The notes: generated by a model not told the origin, from the letters alone. Shown: positions 8,320 through 18,340, counted from the stretch's first letter. The stretch is DNA of 64,000 nt from Deltaproteobacteria bacterium (GCA_021802775.1 JAJZRJ010000001.1:62001-126000), one strand, 5' to 3'. Numbers and translations: made by a program.

Positions 8320-9372
8320 CTTCGGCACGTAGGTGCAGAAAGGCTCCTCGGCCATATAATCGCCGGTCACCGCATAGGCCCGCGCCCGGCAGCCGCCGCA
8401 GACATTCACGTACTCGCAACTGCCGCAGCGCCCCTTGTACGCCTTGAAATTGCGCAGGTCCTGAAAGAGCTTGGACTGCTCCCAAATCTCCTTGAAGGAT
8501 TTCTCCCGGATGTTGCCGGCGGCCATGGGGAAATAACTGCACGGCAGCACATTGCCGTCCACGTCGATCAGGGAGATAAGCTGCCCGGCCAGGCAACCTT
8601 TGGAGCCCCCGGTGGAAAACTGCAAGGTCCGGCGCTGGAAGTCGTCGCCCTGTTCCTTGGCTTTCTGGAGCACGACCCGATAATAATTGGGCGCGCAGGT
8701 GGGACGCACCAGAAGCTCGTGCTCCTCCTTCTCCATTGCATAGTGCCATTCAAGGAGCTTTTCATAGTCCGCGGGCGAGATCAGCTCGTCCATGATCTCT
8801 TCCCCGCGGCCGGTCGGAACGATCATGAACATGTACCAGGCCGTGGCGCCCAACTCCTTGGCGAGCCTGTAAATCTTGGGGATCTCCGCCTGGTTGCGCT
8901 TGGTGAAGGAGGAGTTGATGAGAAAGGCGATGCCGTGCTGCTTGAACAGCCGGGCGGCATTGATGGTGCCGGCAAAGGCGCCGGGTTGGCAGCGGAAATC
9001 GTCATGCACCGCCGCGGTGGAGCCGTCGAGCGAGAGCGAGACCATGCGGATACCGGCCGCCTTGATCTTGCCGCAGATATCCTCGGTCACCAGGGTGCCG
9101 TTGGTGGCAAGGCACATGCGCAGCCCCTGGTCGGAGCCGTAGCGGGCGATCTCGAAGAGATCGGCGCGCAAGAGCGGCTCGCCGCCGGAGAGCACCATCA
9201 CCGGCTTGGCATAGGAGACGATGTCGTCGATGACCCGCTTCGCTTCGGCCAAAGAGAAATCCGGGTGGCCCTTGGCCTCCAGTTCCGAGGAGGAACGGCA
9301 GTGCACGCACTTGAGGTTGCAGCGCCGGGTGATCTCCCAGGCCAGCCATTTCGGTTCAAACTCCACAATCAC
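8299..9372 (-). CDS. AhbC/AhbD/NirJ-type heme-biosynthesis radical SAM protein
   Basis: 357 residues. The radical SAM cluster CX3CX2C is 'CNLKCVHC' (near residues 18-25), followed by the 'LSGGEPLLR' SAM-binding loop. The C-terminal SPASM-like part has Cys in 'KGCLAGQ', 'VLPCSYFP', '[20 protein letters not shown]' and a last Cys near the end, so one or two extra Fe-S clusters are expected. The '[15 protein letters not shown]' ending is typical of AhbC, AhbD and NirJ proteins of the alternative or d1 heme routes. Which of these reactions it does cannot be fixed by eye. The GTG at 9372 has AGGAG abutting it; the GTG at 9366 has better spacing. hemE is next downstream. Confidence 0.85.
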   Translation of the reverse strand: MIVEFEPKWLAWEITRRCNLKCVHCRSSSELEAKGHPDFSLAEAKRVIDDIVSYAKPVMVLSGGEPLLRADLFEIARYGSDQGLRMCLATNGTLVTEDICGKIKAAGIRMVSLSLDGSTAAVHDDFRCQPGAFAGTINAARLFKQHGIAFLINSSFTKRNQAEIPKIYRLAKELGATAWYMFMIVPTGRGEEIMDELISPADYEKLLEWHYAMEKEEHELLVRPTCAPNYYRVVLQKAKEQGDDFQRRTLQFSTGGSKGCLAGQLISLIDVDGNVLPCSYFPMAAGNIREKSFKEIWEQSKLFQDLRNFKAYKGRCGSCEYVNVCGGCRARAYAVTGDYMAEEPFCTYVPKKIKNEE

Positions 9373-9389
9373 TCCTCACAAGTTTTTCT

Positions 9390-9447
9390 GCCACCAACCC
9401 CACGAAAAAACACGAAAACTTTAGTGCGCTTTCGTGGGGTTCGTGGC
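9390..9447. repeat. Palindromic intergenic repeat, family A copy 2
   Basis: The left arm GCCACCAACCCCACGAAAAA (9390-9409) is mirrored by CTTTCGTGGGGTTCGTGGC (9429-9447). It shares the GGGGTTCGTGGC and CACGAAAA units with the element at 7055-7167 and lies between the PhoH-like gene and the radical SAM gene. Confidence 0.75.
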
Positions 9448-9509
9448 TGACTCCTGATGTCGTTTTTCGTTTTGTGACACTTCCTCCGTATCTTTCGTTC
9501 CCGAACCCC

Positions 9510-10832
9510 TTACAGGTAGCTGGCGGCGGCCGCGGCCAGCGGGCTGCGTTCGCTCTTGGCCAGGGTGATGTGGCCGTGGAAGGGCTGGCCCTTCATGCGC
9601 TCCACCGCATAGGTGAGGCCGTTGCTGCTGGAGTCGAGATAGGGGTTGTCGATCTGATACGGGTCCCCGGTCAACACCATCTTGGTGCCCTCGCCGGCCC
9701 GGCTGATGATGGTCTTGACCTCATGCGGCGTCAGGTTCTGCGCCTCATCGACAATCACATACTGCCGGGGGATCGAGCGGCCGCGGATATAGGTCAGCGC
9801 CTCCAACTCCACCACGTGGCTGTTGAGCAGCCGTTCCACCTTCTGGCGGGTGGATTCCGACTGCCCTTCCTTCTCCTTCCTTTCCTTGCCGTCGCCCATG
9901 AGGTACATCAGGTTGTCGAAGATGGGCTGCATCCAGTGAGCCAGCTTCTCGTCCTTGTCGCCGGGCAGGAAGCCGATGTCCTTGCCCAGCGGAATGATGG
10001 GCCGGGAGACCAGGATACGATCATAACGCTTATGGCGGACGGTGTTCTCCAGGGCGGCGGCGATGGCGATGAGGGTCTTGCCGGTGCCGGCCTGGCCCAC
10101 CATGGTCACCAGCTGGATATCCGGATCCATGAGCAGCTCCATGGCCATGCGCTGCTCCTTGTTCCTGCTGCGGATATTCCAGACCGTTTCATTCTCCGGG
10201 TTGAGGGGCAGCAGGGTGACGGCGTTCCTGGTCCGGGCCAGGGCAGTGTGCTTGGGCTCCTTTTCGTCCTGGAGCAGCACGAACTCATTGGGTAGCAACT
10301 CGAAGCCCTCGACGGCCACCTCCTTCTTGCCGTAGAATTCATCGAGCACCGCGGCCGGCACCTCCACCTCGCGGTAGCCCTGATAGAGTTCATCGAAGTT
10401 GACCTTCTGCTTCTCGAAGTCCATGACCCCCAGTCCCAGGGCATCGGCCTTCAGGCGGGCATTGATGTCCTTCGAGACGAAGATCACCTTTTCGCCCTGC
10501 ATGTGCAGGGTATAGGCCACGGCGAGAATACGGTTGTCCGGCACGTGCATGTCGAGGCCGGGGTCCACGCATTTGCCCTTTTCAGTGAAAATCTTGAGGA
10601 TGCCGCCGTTGTCCAGGTCCACCCCTTCGCCAAGGCGGCCCTTGGCGCGCAGGGTGTCGAGCTGACGGATGACCCGGCGGGCGTTACGGCCCAATTCGTC
10701 GTTATGGGACTTGAATTTATCGAGTTCCTCGATGACCGACATCGGCAGCACCACCACGTTGTCGGCAAAGGAATTGATGGAATCCGCGTTGTGCAGCAGG
10801 ACGTTGGTATCGAGCACAAAATATTTTCTCAT
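9510..10832 (-). CDS. PIN-PhoH family RNase/ATPase
   Basis: About 440 residues. The N-terminal PIN nuclease domain begins 'YFVLDTNVLLHN', with acidic residues continuing to 'DINARLKADALG'. The C-terminal PhoH-type P-loop ATPase has 'GQAGTGKTLIAIAAAL' (Walker A) and 'YVIVDEAQNLTPHEVKTI' (Walker B), then 'VLTGDPYQIDNPYLD'. The fusion matches the YlaK/PhoH2 family, in which an ATP-driven helicase-like motor is joined to an RNase. The start at ATG 10832 is chosen because the PIN domain begins there; the frame stays open to 10889 but adds no conserved sequence. GGGGTG lies just upstream. Its cellular RNA target is not indicated by its neighbours. Confidence 0.93.
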   Translation of the reverse strand: MRKYFVLDTNVLLHNADSINSFADNVVVLPMSVIEELDKFKSHNDELGRNARRVIRQLDTLRAKGRLGEGVDLDNGGILKIFTEKGKCVDPGLDMHVPDNRILAVAYTLHMQGEKVIFVSKDINARLKADALGLGVMDFEKQKVNFDELYQGYREVEVPAAVLDEFYGKKEVAVEGFELLPNEFVLLQDEKEPKHTALARTRNAVTLLPLNPENETVWNIRSRNKEQRMAMELLMDPDIQLVTMVGQAGTGKTLIAIAAALENTVRHKRYDRILVSRPIIPLGKDIGFLPGDKDEKLAHWMQPIFDNLMYLMGDGKERKEKEGQSESTRQKVERLLNSHVVELEALTYIRGRSIPRQYVIVDEAQNLTPHEVKTIISRAGEGTKMVLTGDPYQIDNPYLDSSSNGLTYAVERMKGQPFHGHITLAKSERSPLAAAAASYL

Positions 10833-10978
10833 GAACACCCCGAAGAGAACTCCGTTGATAGAGACCGGCAGGCGCTCCACCTGCCCCAAATCGCAAAGTA
10901 ACCGCTTTAAAGAATGGTTGGCAAGGGAAATGATCCCCGGCGCGCCTTAATGCTTTCTTGACATCATTGCCCCCTCTT

Positions 10979-11011
10979 TTGACCCCGCCTTGACCATTGT
11001 TGCGCTATAAT
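10979..11011 (+). promoter_or_regulatory. Possible kdp promoter region
   Basis: A perfect TATAAT lies at 11006-11011. Candidate -35 boxes are TTGACC at 10979-10984 (21-base spacer) and at 10990-10995 (10-base spacer), and TTGACA at 10958-10963 is further away. None has the ideal 17-base spacing, so activator-assisted use is possible but not shown. Confidence 0.3.
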
Positions 11012-11080
11012 ATGGTTGCACCAAAGGACACCGCCGGGCGCGGACCTTGTTGCCACTCATCCGTGAGGAAAGAAATCGCC

Positions 11081-12865
11081 ATGAGTCTGCCCAACGACCT
11101 CTTCCAGTTTTCCGCCCTGCCTGCCGCCGTGCTGCTGGCGATACCCCTTGGCGGCTTCATGGCCAGGGTATACAACGGCGAACGTACCCGGCTTTCCCCC
11201 CTCCTTGCGCCGTGCGAGGATTTCTGCTACCGGTTCTGCGGGGTGGACAAGAACGACGACATGGGCTGGCAGCGCTACGCCGTGGCCATGCTGTTCTCCA
11301 ACCTGGTGCTCTTTATCCTCCTCCTGCTGATGCTGCTGGCCCAGCCGGCTCTGCCCCTGAACCCGCAGAAGCTGCCGGGCCTCTCCTGGCTACTGGCCCT
11401 CCACACCGCGATAAGCTTCGTCAGCAACACCAACTGGCAGAATTACAGCGGCGAATCCAGCCTTAGCTACTTCAGCCAGATGATGGGCCTCACGGTGCAT
11501 AATTTTGTCTCCGCCGCCAGCGGCATGGCCATCGCCATCGCCCTGATCCGCGGCTTTGCCCGGCGCACCACCGCCACCATCGGCAACTTCTGGGTGGATC
11601 TGACCCGTTCGGTCCTCTACATCCTGCTGCCGCTCTCGCTGCTTGCCGCCCTATTCCTGGTCTCCCAGGGGGTGATCCAGAACCTCTCCCCTGCCCGGGC
11701 CGTCTCCCTGGTCGAGGGTGCCACCACCGAGCAGCCGCGGCTCGACGGGCTGGGCCACCCCATGCTGGACCAAGCCGGCAAGCCGCTCACCGCGAAGGTG
11801 ACGGTGACAAAGGCCACCATCCCCATGGGGCCGGTGGCCTCCCAGGAGGCGATCAAGGAATTGGGCACCAACGGCGGCGGCTTCTTCAATGCCAACGCGG
11901 CCCATCCCTTCGAGAACCCCACCCCGCTAAGCAATTTCGTCGAGGTGCTGCTCATCCTGCTGATCCCGGCCGCGCTCACCCGCACCTTCGGGGTAATGGT
12001 GGGGAACCCCCGCCAGGGGTGGGCGCTCCTGGGGGTGATGCTCTTCTTCCTCGTGCTCGCCCTGAGCATGCTCCACTGGCGTGAGTCGGCCTCCACCCCC
12101 ATGCTGCACCAACTCGGGATCGTGGGCGGCAACCTGGAAGGCAAGGAACTCCGCGCCGGCCTGGCCGGCACCACCATGTTCGAGGTGGCCACCACCGCCA
12201 CCTCCTGCGGGGCGGTCTCCGCCATGCACGACTCCCTCACCCCGCTCGGCGGGCTGGTGCCCCTCTCCCTGATCCTCCTGGGCGAGATCGTCCCCGGCGG
12301 CGCGGGTTCCGGCCTCTACACCATGCTCGCCTTCGCCGTCATCGCCGTCTTCGTCGCGGGGCTGATGATCGGCCGCACCCCCGAGTACCTGGGCAAGAAG
12401 ATCGAGCTGCGGGAGATGTGGATGGCCATCGTCACCATCCTCATCGCCGGAGTGGTGGTCCTGATCTTTTCCGGCCTGGCCATGATCACCCCCTCTGCCG
12501 TGGCCACCATGGCCAATCCCGGCGCGCATGGCCTCTCCGAAGTGCTCTACGCCTTCGCCTCCATGGCCAACAACAACGGCAGCGCTTTTGCCGGACTTGA
12601 CGGCAACACCCCCTTCCACAACCTGCTCGGCGCCCTGGCCATGCTGATCGGCCGCTACGTGCCGGCCATCGCGGTGCTGGCCATGGCCGGCGGCCTGGCG
12701 GCGAAAAAATACGTGCCCCCCAGCCTGGGCACCCTGCCCACCGATAGATTCCCTTTTGCCTTCTGGCTGACCCTGGTCATCCTCATCGTCGGCGCCTTGA
12801 CCTTTTTCCCGGCTCTGGCCCTGGGGCCGATGGCCGAACACCTTACCATGGCGGGAGGAAACTAA
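11081..12865 (+). CDS. kdpA: Potassium-transporting ATPase subunit A
   Basis: 594 residues from the ATG at 11081, which follows GAGGAAAG; the frame is open upstream but KdpA homology begins here ('[15 protein letters not shown]'). It is the multi-helix K+ channel-like subunit of the KdpFABC pump. The four selectivity-filter regions are visible: '[10 protein letters not shown]', '[19 protein letters not shown]', '[17 protein letters not shown]' and 'NNGSAFAGL'. kdpB follows 4 bases after the stop. No kdpF-like small hydrophobic ORF is visible between the promoter region and kdpA. Confidence 0.97.
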   Translation: MSLPNDLFQFSALPAAVLLAIPLGGFMARVYNGERTRLSPLLAPCEDFCYRFCGVDKNDDMGWQRYAVAMLFSNLVLFILLLLMLLAQPALPLNPQKLPGLSWLLALHTAISFVSNTNWQNYSGESSLSYFSQMMGLTVHNFVSAASGMAIAIALIRGFARRTTATIGNFWVDLTRSVLYILLPLSLLAALFLVSQGVIQNLSPARAVSLVEGATTEQPRLDGLGHPMLDQAGKPLTAKVTVTKATIPMGPVASQEAIKELGTNGGGFFNANAAHPFENPTPLSNFVEVLLILLIPAALTRTFGVMVGNPRQGWALLGVMLFFLVLALSMLHWRESASTPMLHQLGIVGGNLEGKELRAGLAGTTMFEVATTATSCGAVSAMHDSLTPLGGLVPLSLILLGEIVPGGAGSGLYTMLAFAVIAVFVAGLMIGRTPEYLGKKIELREMWMAIVTILIAGVVVLIFSGLAMITPSAVATMANPGAHGLSEVLYAFASMANNNGSAFAGLDGNTPFHNLLGALAMLIGRYVPAIAVLAMAGGLAAKKYVPPSLGTLPTDRFPFAFWLTLVILIVGALTFFPALALGPMAEHLTMAGGN

Positions 12866-12869
12866 GGCC

Positions 12870-14939
12870 ATGTCGAAGCATCTGCCTGAACGGGAATCGA
12901 TCTTTGATCCGGCATTGCTGCGCGCCGCGTTCAGCGAATCGATCAGGAAGCTCGATCCCCGCATTCTCTGGCGCAATCCGGTGATGTTCGCGGTGGAGAT
13001 CGCAAGCTGCATCACGGTGGTGACCTTCCTGAGGTCGCTCACCGGCGCGGGCCGCGAACCGGCCTGGTTCACCGGCCTGGTCGCGCTCTGGCTCTGGCTG
13101 ACCGTCATCTTTGCCACATGCGCCGAGGCGCTGGCCGAAGGCCGGGGCAAGGCCAGGGCCGCCTCTTTGCGCAAATCGCGCACCGACGTGATCGCCAAAC
13201 GCCTCGCCGGCCCCGATCGGGCCGGCGAAACCACCAGCGTCCCGGCCAGCGCCCTGCGCAAGGGGGATCACATCCTGGTGGAAACCAACGAGATCATTGC
13301 CGGCGACGGCGAGATCGTCTCCGGCGCCGCCCTGGTCAATGAGTCAACGGTGACCGGCGAATCGGCCCCGGTGGTGCGCGAATCCGGCGGCGACCGCAGC
13401 GCGGTGACCGGCGGCACCACGGTGGTTTCCGGCACCATGGTGGTGCGGATCACCGTTGACCCCGGCGAGACCTTCCTCGACCGCATGATCTCCCTCATCG
13501 AGGGGGCCAAGCGGCGCAAAACCCCCAACGAGGTGGCGCTGGAGGTACTGCTCATCGCGCTCACCCTGGTCTTCCTGCTGGTCTGCGCCAACCTTGGGCC
13601 GCTTTCCCGGTACAGCGTCGCGGCCGCCGGCCAAGGCACTCCGGTCTCCCTCACCGTGCTGGTCGCCCTCTTCGTCTGCCTGGCGCCCACCACCATCGCG
13701 GCCCTGCTGCCGGCCATCGGCATCGCCGGCATGGATCGCCTCTTCCGGAAGAACGTCATCGCCCTTTCCGGCCGGGCCATCGAGGCAGCCGGCGACGTCA
13801 ACGTGCTGCTGCTCGACAAGACCGGCACCATCACCCACGGCAACCGCGAGGCGGTGGAGTTCATCCCGGTGGGCCGCCATAACGAGCGGGCAGTGGCCGA
13901 GGCGGCGCTGATGGCCTCGCTGGCCGACGAGACCCCGGAGGGCCGCAGCATCGTGAGTCTGGCCCGCCAGCGCTTCAACCTGCCCCAGCCGGCCAGGCCA
14001 GCCGACGCCGAGGCAGTGGAGTTCAACGCCGCCACCCGCCTCTCCGGCCTCAACGCCGGCGGCAAACAGTACCGCAAGGGCGCGGCCGACTCGTTGATCG
14101 CCTTTGTCCGCGCCCTGGGCGGTGAATCGATCCCGGCCGAGCTGGCCCAGGTGGTGGACCGGGTCGCCAGGGCCGGCGCCACCCCGCTGGTGGTCTGCTG
14201 CGACACCGAGGTCCACGGAGTGGTCAACCTCAAGGACATCGTCAAGTCCGGCATCCAGGAACGCTTTCGGCAATTGCGCTCCATGGGGATCAGAACGGTG
14301 ATGATCACCGGCGACAACCCGCTCACCGCCGCGGCCATCGCCGCCGAGGCCGAGGTGGACGACTTCCTGGCCCAGGCCAAGCCGGAGGACAAACTGCGCC
14401 TCATCAAGGAAAATCAGGAGGCGGGCCTGATGGTGGCGATGACCGGCGACGGCACCAACGACGCCCCGGCCCTGGCCCAGGCCGACGTGGCGGTGGCGAT
14501 GAACACCGGCACCCAGCCGGCCCGCGAGGCGGCCAACATCATCGATCTGGACAGCAATCCCACCAAGCTGCTCGACATCGTCGAGGTGGGCAAACAGATC
14601 CTGATGACCCGCGGCAATCTCACCACCTTCAGCATCGCCAACGACATCGCCAAATACTTCGCCATCATCCCGGCGGCCCTGGTCTCCATCTATCCGCAGC
14701 TCGGGGTGCTCAACATCATGCGCCTCATGAGCCCGGCGAGCGCCATCCTTTCGGCGGTGATCTTCAACGCCCTGGTCATCCCCTTTCTGGTGCCGCTGGC
14801 CCTGAAGGGCACCAAATTCCGCCCCCTGCCGGCGGAACGGCTGCTGATCCACAATCTGCTCCTCTACGGGGTGGGCGGCATCATCGCGCCCTTTGTCGGC
14901 ATCAAGACCATCGACCTGGTGGTCGGTTTGTTTGTATGA
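12870..14939 (+). CDS. kdpB: Potassium-transporting ATPase ATP-binding subunit
   Basis: A 689-residue P-type ATPase, full length for KdpB. The phosphorylation motif '[13 protein letters not shown]' places the aspartate at about residue 316. The actuator loop 'TVTGESAPV', the hinge '[20 protein letters not shown]' and several membrane helices are present. It couples ATP hydrolysis to K+ uptake through KdpA. GGAGG lies before the ATG. The following 133-base spacer carries a hairpin before kdpC. Confidence 0.98.
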   Translation: MSKHLPERESIFDPALLRAAFSESIRKLDPRILWRNPVMFAVEIASCITVVTFLRSLTGAGREPAWFTGLVALWLWLTVIFATCAEALAEGRGKARAASLRKSRTDVIAKRLAGPDRAGETTSVPASALRKGDHILVETNEIIAGDGEIVSGAALVNESTVTGESAPVVRESGGDRSAVTGGTTVVSGTMVVRITVDPGETFLDRMISLIEGAKRRKTPNEVALEVLLIALTLVFLLVCANLGPLSRYSVAAAGQGTPVSLTVLVALFVCLAPTTIAALLPAIGIAGMDRLFRKNVIALSGRAIEAAGDVNVLLLDKTGTITHGNREAVEFIPVGRHNERAVAEAALMASLADETPEGRSIVSLARQRFNLPQPARPADAEAVEFNAATRLSGLNAGGKQYRKGAADSLIAFVRALGGESIPAELAQVVDRVARAGATPLVVCCDTEVHGVVNLKDIVKSGIQERFRQLRSMGIRTVMITGDNPLTAAAIAAEAEVDDFLAQAKPEDKLRLIKENQEAGLMVAMTGDGTNDAPALAQADVAVAMNTGTQPAREAANIIDLDSNPTKLLDIVEVGKQILMTRGNLTTFSIANDIAKYFAIIPAALVSIYPQLGVLNIMRLMSPASAILSAVIFNALVIPFLVPLALKGTKFRPLPAERLLIHNLLLYGVGGIIAPFVGIKTIDLVVGLFV

Positions 14940-14943
14940 TGAC

Positions 14944-14985
14944 AACTGTCCAGCAGCACCGCAGATGCGTCGTTGCTGAACAGTT
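14944..14985 (+). other. Hairpin between kdpB and kdpC
   Basis: AACTGTCCAGCAGCACCGC (14944-14962) pairs imperfectly with GCGTCGTTGCTGAACAGTT (14967-14985) around a four-base loop. There is no T-run, so it is not a classic terminator; it may modulate kdpC expression or be a repeat. Its centre GCAGATGCG also occurs in the element at 22061-22287. Confidence 0.6.
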
Positions 14986-15072
14986 ATCTTCCGTGGTTTC
15001 GTTCTATTCCGGCATGAAGCTGAATAGTTACGTATTAATGAATTATCCTGACGACATCCGGGGAACCGAAAG

Positions 15073-15642
15073 ATGAAGGAACTGAAACCAGCCATTTTAA
15101 TGTGCCTCTTCTTCACCCTGCTCTGCGGCGGGCTCTACCCGGCACTGGTTACCGGTATCGGCCAGGCGCTCTTCCCGCGCCAGGCCAATGGCAGCCTGAT
15201 TTTCGACCAGGGCGGCCGGCTGGTGGGCTCGACCCTCATCGGCCAGCCCTTCACCGCCCCCCGCTATTTCTGGCCCCGCCCTTCGGCCACCGCCGGGTTC
15301 CCATACAACCCCATGGCCTCGGGCGGCTCGAACCTCGGCCCCACCAATCCGGCCCTGCTCGCCACGGTGACGGAACGGGTTGGCGCCCTGCGCGCCACCG
15401 GGATCACCGGTCCCATCCCCGCGGATTTGGTGCTGGCGTCGGCCAGCGGCCTTGATCCGCATCTCTCCCCGGCAGCGGCCAGGTTGCAGATTCCGCGTAT
15501 CGCCAAGGCCCGCGGCATCAGCGAAGAGACCGTGGCCGGCCTGGTGACCAGTCACACCGAGGCAGGACAGTTCGGGGTGCCGGGTGCGCCGCGGGTCAAT
15601 GTGCTGGCCGTGAACCTGGCCCTGGACGGGATCAGCCGGTGA
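15073..15642 (+). CDS. kdpC: Potassium-transporting ATPase subunit C
   Basis: A 189-residue KdpC, normal length. It has one N-terminal membrane helix ('LMCLFFTLLCGGLYPALVTGI') and a periplasmic part with the family blocks 'QANGSLI', 'FTAPRYFWPRPSA', 'SGGSNLGPTNPAL', 'ASASGLDPHLSP' and 'VNVLAVNLALDG'. KdpC assists nucleotide binding or assembly of the Kdp complex. The start is preceded by a GGGGAACCGAAAG purine stretch. The stop overlaps the kdpD start (GTGA at 15639-15642). Confidence 0.96.
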   Translation: MKELKPAILMCLFFTLLCGGLYPALVTGIGQALFPRQANGSLIFDQGGRLVGSTLIGQPFTAPRYFWPRPSATAGFPYNPMASGGSNLGPTNPALLATVTERVGALRATGITGPIPADLVLASASGLDPHLSPAAARLQIPRIAKARGISEETVAGLVTSHTEAGQFGVPGAPRVNVLAVNLALDGISR

Positions 15643-16790
15643 ACAACGCCACCGACGACAGCCGGCCCTCGCCGGAAGCCCTGCTCAAGCTGGCGCAGGC
15701 GGAGGAGGCCCAGGAGAACAAGGGCAAGCTCAAGATATTCCTCGGCTACGCGGCCGGGGTGGGCAAGACGTACTCCATGCTGAGCGCGGCCCGCCAGCGC
15801 AAGCGGGAAGGCCGGGAGGTGGTGGCGGCCTACGTCGAATCCCATGGCCGGGCCGAGACCGATGTCCTGCTCGAAGGGCTCGAATCCATTCCCCGGCTGC
15901 GGATCGTCTACCAGGGGGTGACGCTCTTCGAGCTCGACACCGACGCGGTGCTGCAAAGACGCCCGCAGATCGCCCTGGTGGACGAACTGGCCCACACCAA
16001 CGCCCCTGGCTCCCGCCACGAAAAACGCTGGCAGGACGTGCAGGAGCTTTTGTCCGCCGGCATCGACGTCTACACCACGGTCAACGTCCAGCACTTCGAG
16101 AGCCTGAACGACGTGGTGGAGAGGATCACCGGGGTGGTGGTGCAGGAGACCGTGCCGGACCTGCTGCTCGACCTGGCCGACGAGATCCAGCTGGTGGACA
16201 TCCCGCCCGACGAACTGCTGGAGCGCCTTGCCGAGGGCAAGATCTACATCCCGGAGCAGGCGGCGCGGGCCATGGAAAAATTCTTCCAGCCCGGCAACCT
16301 CATCGCCTTGCGCGAACTCTCGTTGCGCCGCGCCGCCGCACGGGTGGACGACCAGATGCGCTCTTATCTCGAGACCCGCGCCGTGGCGGGCTCGCGCACG
16401 GTGGCGGAACGGATCCTGGTCTGCATCAGCGGCAGCCCCTTCGGCGAGAAGCTGCTGCGTACCACCCGGCGGCTGGCCGACGAGATGAAATCCCCCTGGC
16501 ATGCCCTCTACATCGAGACCCCGGACACCGGCCGCTTCAGCCGCGAGAACCGGGAACACATCTGGCGCGACCTCCGGCTGGCCGAGAGCATGGGCGCCAC
16601 CGTGGCCTCGGTGTCCTCGACCACGGTGGCCGAGGCGGTGGCCGACTACGCCGGCCGCCACCATATCACCAAGATCGTGGTGGGCAAACCCACCAAGCCG
16701 CGCTGGCGCGAGCTGCTGCGGCCGCCCATCGCGGATCGGATCGGATCATCCGCGCCAGCGGCGAAATCGACGTCTACGTCGTCAGCATGA
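15639..16790 (+). CDS. kdpD: KdpD sensor, N-terminal half (KdpD and USP domains)
   Basis: 383 residues from a GTG overlapping the kdpC stop. Residues about 28-240 form the KdpD domain with Walker A 'GYAAGVGKT' and the conserved 'LVDELAHTNAPGSRH'. Residues about 250-365 are a universal-stress-protein-like domain ending '...ITKIVVGKPTKPRWRELLRPPIADRI'. The normal continuation of KdpD is lost because three tandem copies of CGGAT (16732-16746) shift the frame; with two copies the frame reads through 'RIIRASGEIDVYVVS' into the kinase half. The last 15 or so residues are therefore out-of-frame. The stop overlaps the ATG of the kinase half (ATGA), so a split two-protein KdpD, a phase-variable gene, a mutation or an assembly error are all possible. 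Confidence 0.9.
   Translation: MNNATDDSRPSPEALLKLAQAEEAQENKGKLKIFLGYAAGVGKTYSMLSAARQRKREGREVVAAYVESHGRAETDVLLEGLESIPRLRIVYQGVTLFELDTDAVLQRRPQIALVDELAHTNAPGSRHEKRWQDVQELLSAGIDVYTTVNVQHFESLNDVVERITGVVVQETVPDLLLDLADEIQLVDIPPDELLERLAEGKIYIPEQAARAMEKFFQPGNLIALRELSLRRAAARVDDQMRSYLETRAVAGSRTVAERILVCISGSPFGEKLLRTTRRLADEMKSPWHALYIETPDTGRFSRENREHIWRDLRLAESMGATVASVSSTTVAEAVADYAGRHHITKIVVGKPTKPRWRELLRPPIADRIGSSAPAAKSTSTSSA
16732..16746 (+). repeat. Tandem pentamer CGGAT x3 splitting kdpD
   Basis: CGGATCGGATCGGAT is three perfect copies of a 5-base unit at the exact point where the two kdpD halves change frame. Removing one copy restores a single KdpD frame of usual layout. Confidence 0.9.
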
Positions 16791-18340
16791 GCCTGGCCGA
16801 ACGGCGCACCGCCACCCGGCAGCATCGGCCAGCCCGCCTTATCCCCTGGGGCGGGCATGTGGCCGCCGTGCTCCTGGTGGCCGGCACCACCCTCTTCTGC
16901 GCCTCGGTCCGGCCCTTCTTTTCCCTCACCAACATCGTCATGTTCTACCTGCTGGCAGTGGTGGTGGCCGCGATCCGGCTCGGGCTGCAACCGGCCGTGC
17001 TCACCGCTTTCTTAGGCGTGCTCGCCTTCGACTTCTTCTTCGTGCCTCCCCGCTTCACCCTGGCGGTGGCCGACAGCGAATATCTGGTGACCTTCGCCGG
17101 TTTTCTCGCCGTGGGCCTGGTGATCGGCTCGCAGGTGGCCAGGAGCCACCAGCGGGCAGAGTCCCTGCGACTGCGCGAGGTGCAGACCGCCAGCCTCTAC
17201 TACCTAAGCCGCGATCTTGCCGGCGTCGCCGACCTGGTTTCCGTTACCGCGGCGGTGCTCCGCAACCTGCGGGAAAGCCTCAAGGCGGAGATCGTCATTT
17301 TCCTCGCCGATGGCGAACAGCTCAAGATCATCTCCGAAAGCGAACACCTGCTCCTCGACCTCAAGGAACGGGCCGTGGCGGACTGGACCTTCCGCAACCG
17401 CCAGCCGGCCGGCCGCGGCACCACCACCTTAAGTTCCGCCGGCCTGCTTTACCTGCCGCTCCAGACCGCGACCGCGGTCCACGGCGTGCTGGGAGTCAAA
17501 CTGGAACAGGAGGCGGACTACACCTCGCAGCAGCACCGTCTGCTGCTCGATGCCTTTGCCAGCCAGACCGCCATGGCCCTGGAACGGGTGCGTTTCTCCC
17601 AGCAGGCGGAGCAGGCCCAGATCCTGCAAGCCCGGCAGAACCTGGAGCGGGCGCTGCTCAATTCCATCTCCCACGACCTGCGCACGCCGCTGGCCTCGAT
17701 CACCGGGGCATTGAGCAGCCTGCGGGACCAGGAGGGCATGGCCGACCAGGCCCGGAGCGCTTTGGTGGCCACCGCCTGCGAGGAGGCAGACCGGCTGAAC
17801 CGCTTTGTCGGCAACCTGCTGGACATGACCCGCCTGGAAGCCGGAGCCGTGCGGTTGAAGTACACGCCCTGCGACATCGAGGAACTGATCGGCTGCGCCC
17901 TCGCCGTGCTCGATCCGCGTCTGGGCAAACGCGAGATCGCGGTGCACCTGCCGCCGGACCTGCCGCGGGTGCCGCTGGACATGGGCTGCATGACCCAGGT
18001 GCTGGTCAACCTGCTCGACAACAGCCTCAAGTATTCGCCGCCGGAAAAACCCATTGCCATCGCCGCCCGCACCGACCGGGCATGGCTGGTGCTGGAGGTG
18101 ATCGACCACGGGCCCGGCGTGGCCGAGGCGGACCTGCACCGGATCTTCGACAAGTTCCACCGGCTGCCGACGCCGGAGAGCGCCCGCGGCACCGGGCTCG
18201 GCCTCTCCATCTGCAAAGGGTTCGTCGAGGCGCATGGCGGCCGGATCGCGGCCAGCATCACGCCGGGCGGCGGGCTGACCGTCACCTTCCGGCTGCCCCT
18301 GGTCCCGCCCCTGCCCAGCGAGGCCGCTGCCCATGGCTGA
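16787..18340 (+). CDS. kdpD: KdpD sensor, C-terminal histidine kinase half
   Basis: 517 residues. Four short membrane helices lie near residues 22-110 ('AAVLLVAGTTLF', 'IVMFYLLAVVVAAIRLG', 'FLGVLAFDFFF', 'LVTFAGFLAVGLVIG'), then a GAF-like domain with the family 'SLYYLSRDLAG', then the kinase: H-box 'NSISHDLRTPLASI', N-box 'NLLDNSLKYSPPE', 'DHGPGVAEADLHRIFDKF' and 'GTGLGLSICKGFVEAHGG'. All kinase motifs are intact. The ATG overlaps the stop of the N-terminal half (ATGA) but has no clear Shine-Dalgarno, so expression would depend on coupling. Its cognate kdpE downstream is degenerate. Confidence 0.9.
   Translation: MSLAERRTATRQHRPARLIPWGGHVAAVLLVAGTTLFCASVRPFFSLTNIVMFYLLAVVVAAIRLGLQPAVLTAFLGVLAFDFFFVPPRFTLAVADSEYLVTFAGFLAVGLVIGSQVARSHQRAESLRLREVQTASLYYLSRDLAGVADLVSVTAAVLRNLRESLKAEIVIFLADGEQLKIISESEHLLLDLKERAVADWTFRNRQPAGRGTTTLSSAGLLYLPLQTATAVHGVLGVKLEQEADYTSQQHRLLLDAFASQTAMALERVRFSQQAEQAQILQARQNLERALLNSISHDLRTPLASITGALSSLRDQEGMADQARSALVATACEEADRLNRFVGNLLDMTRLEAGAVRLKYTPCDIEELIGCALAVLDPRLGKREIAVHLPPDLPRVPLDMGCMTQVLVNLLDNSLKYSPPEKPIAIAARTDRAWLVLEVIDHGPGVAEADLHRIFDKFHRLPTPESARGTGLGLSICKGFVEAHGGRIAASITPGGGLTVTFRLPLVPPLPSEAAAHG

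Noticed and set aside
10990-11011. TTGACC with TATAAT as a standard kdp promoter
   Set aside because: The spacer is only 10 bases, too short for sigma70, so the pair was not called as one promoter.
16787-16790. Reading the two kdpD ORFs as two normal, separate genes
   Set aside because: The frame change falls on a tandem pentamer and the conserved linker continues in the other frame, so a split of one gene is the better reading, though function of the halves is not excluded.
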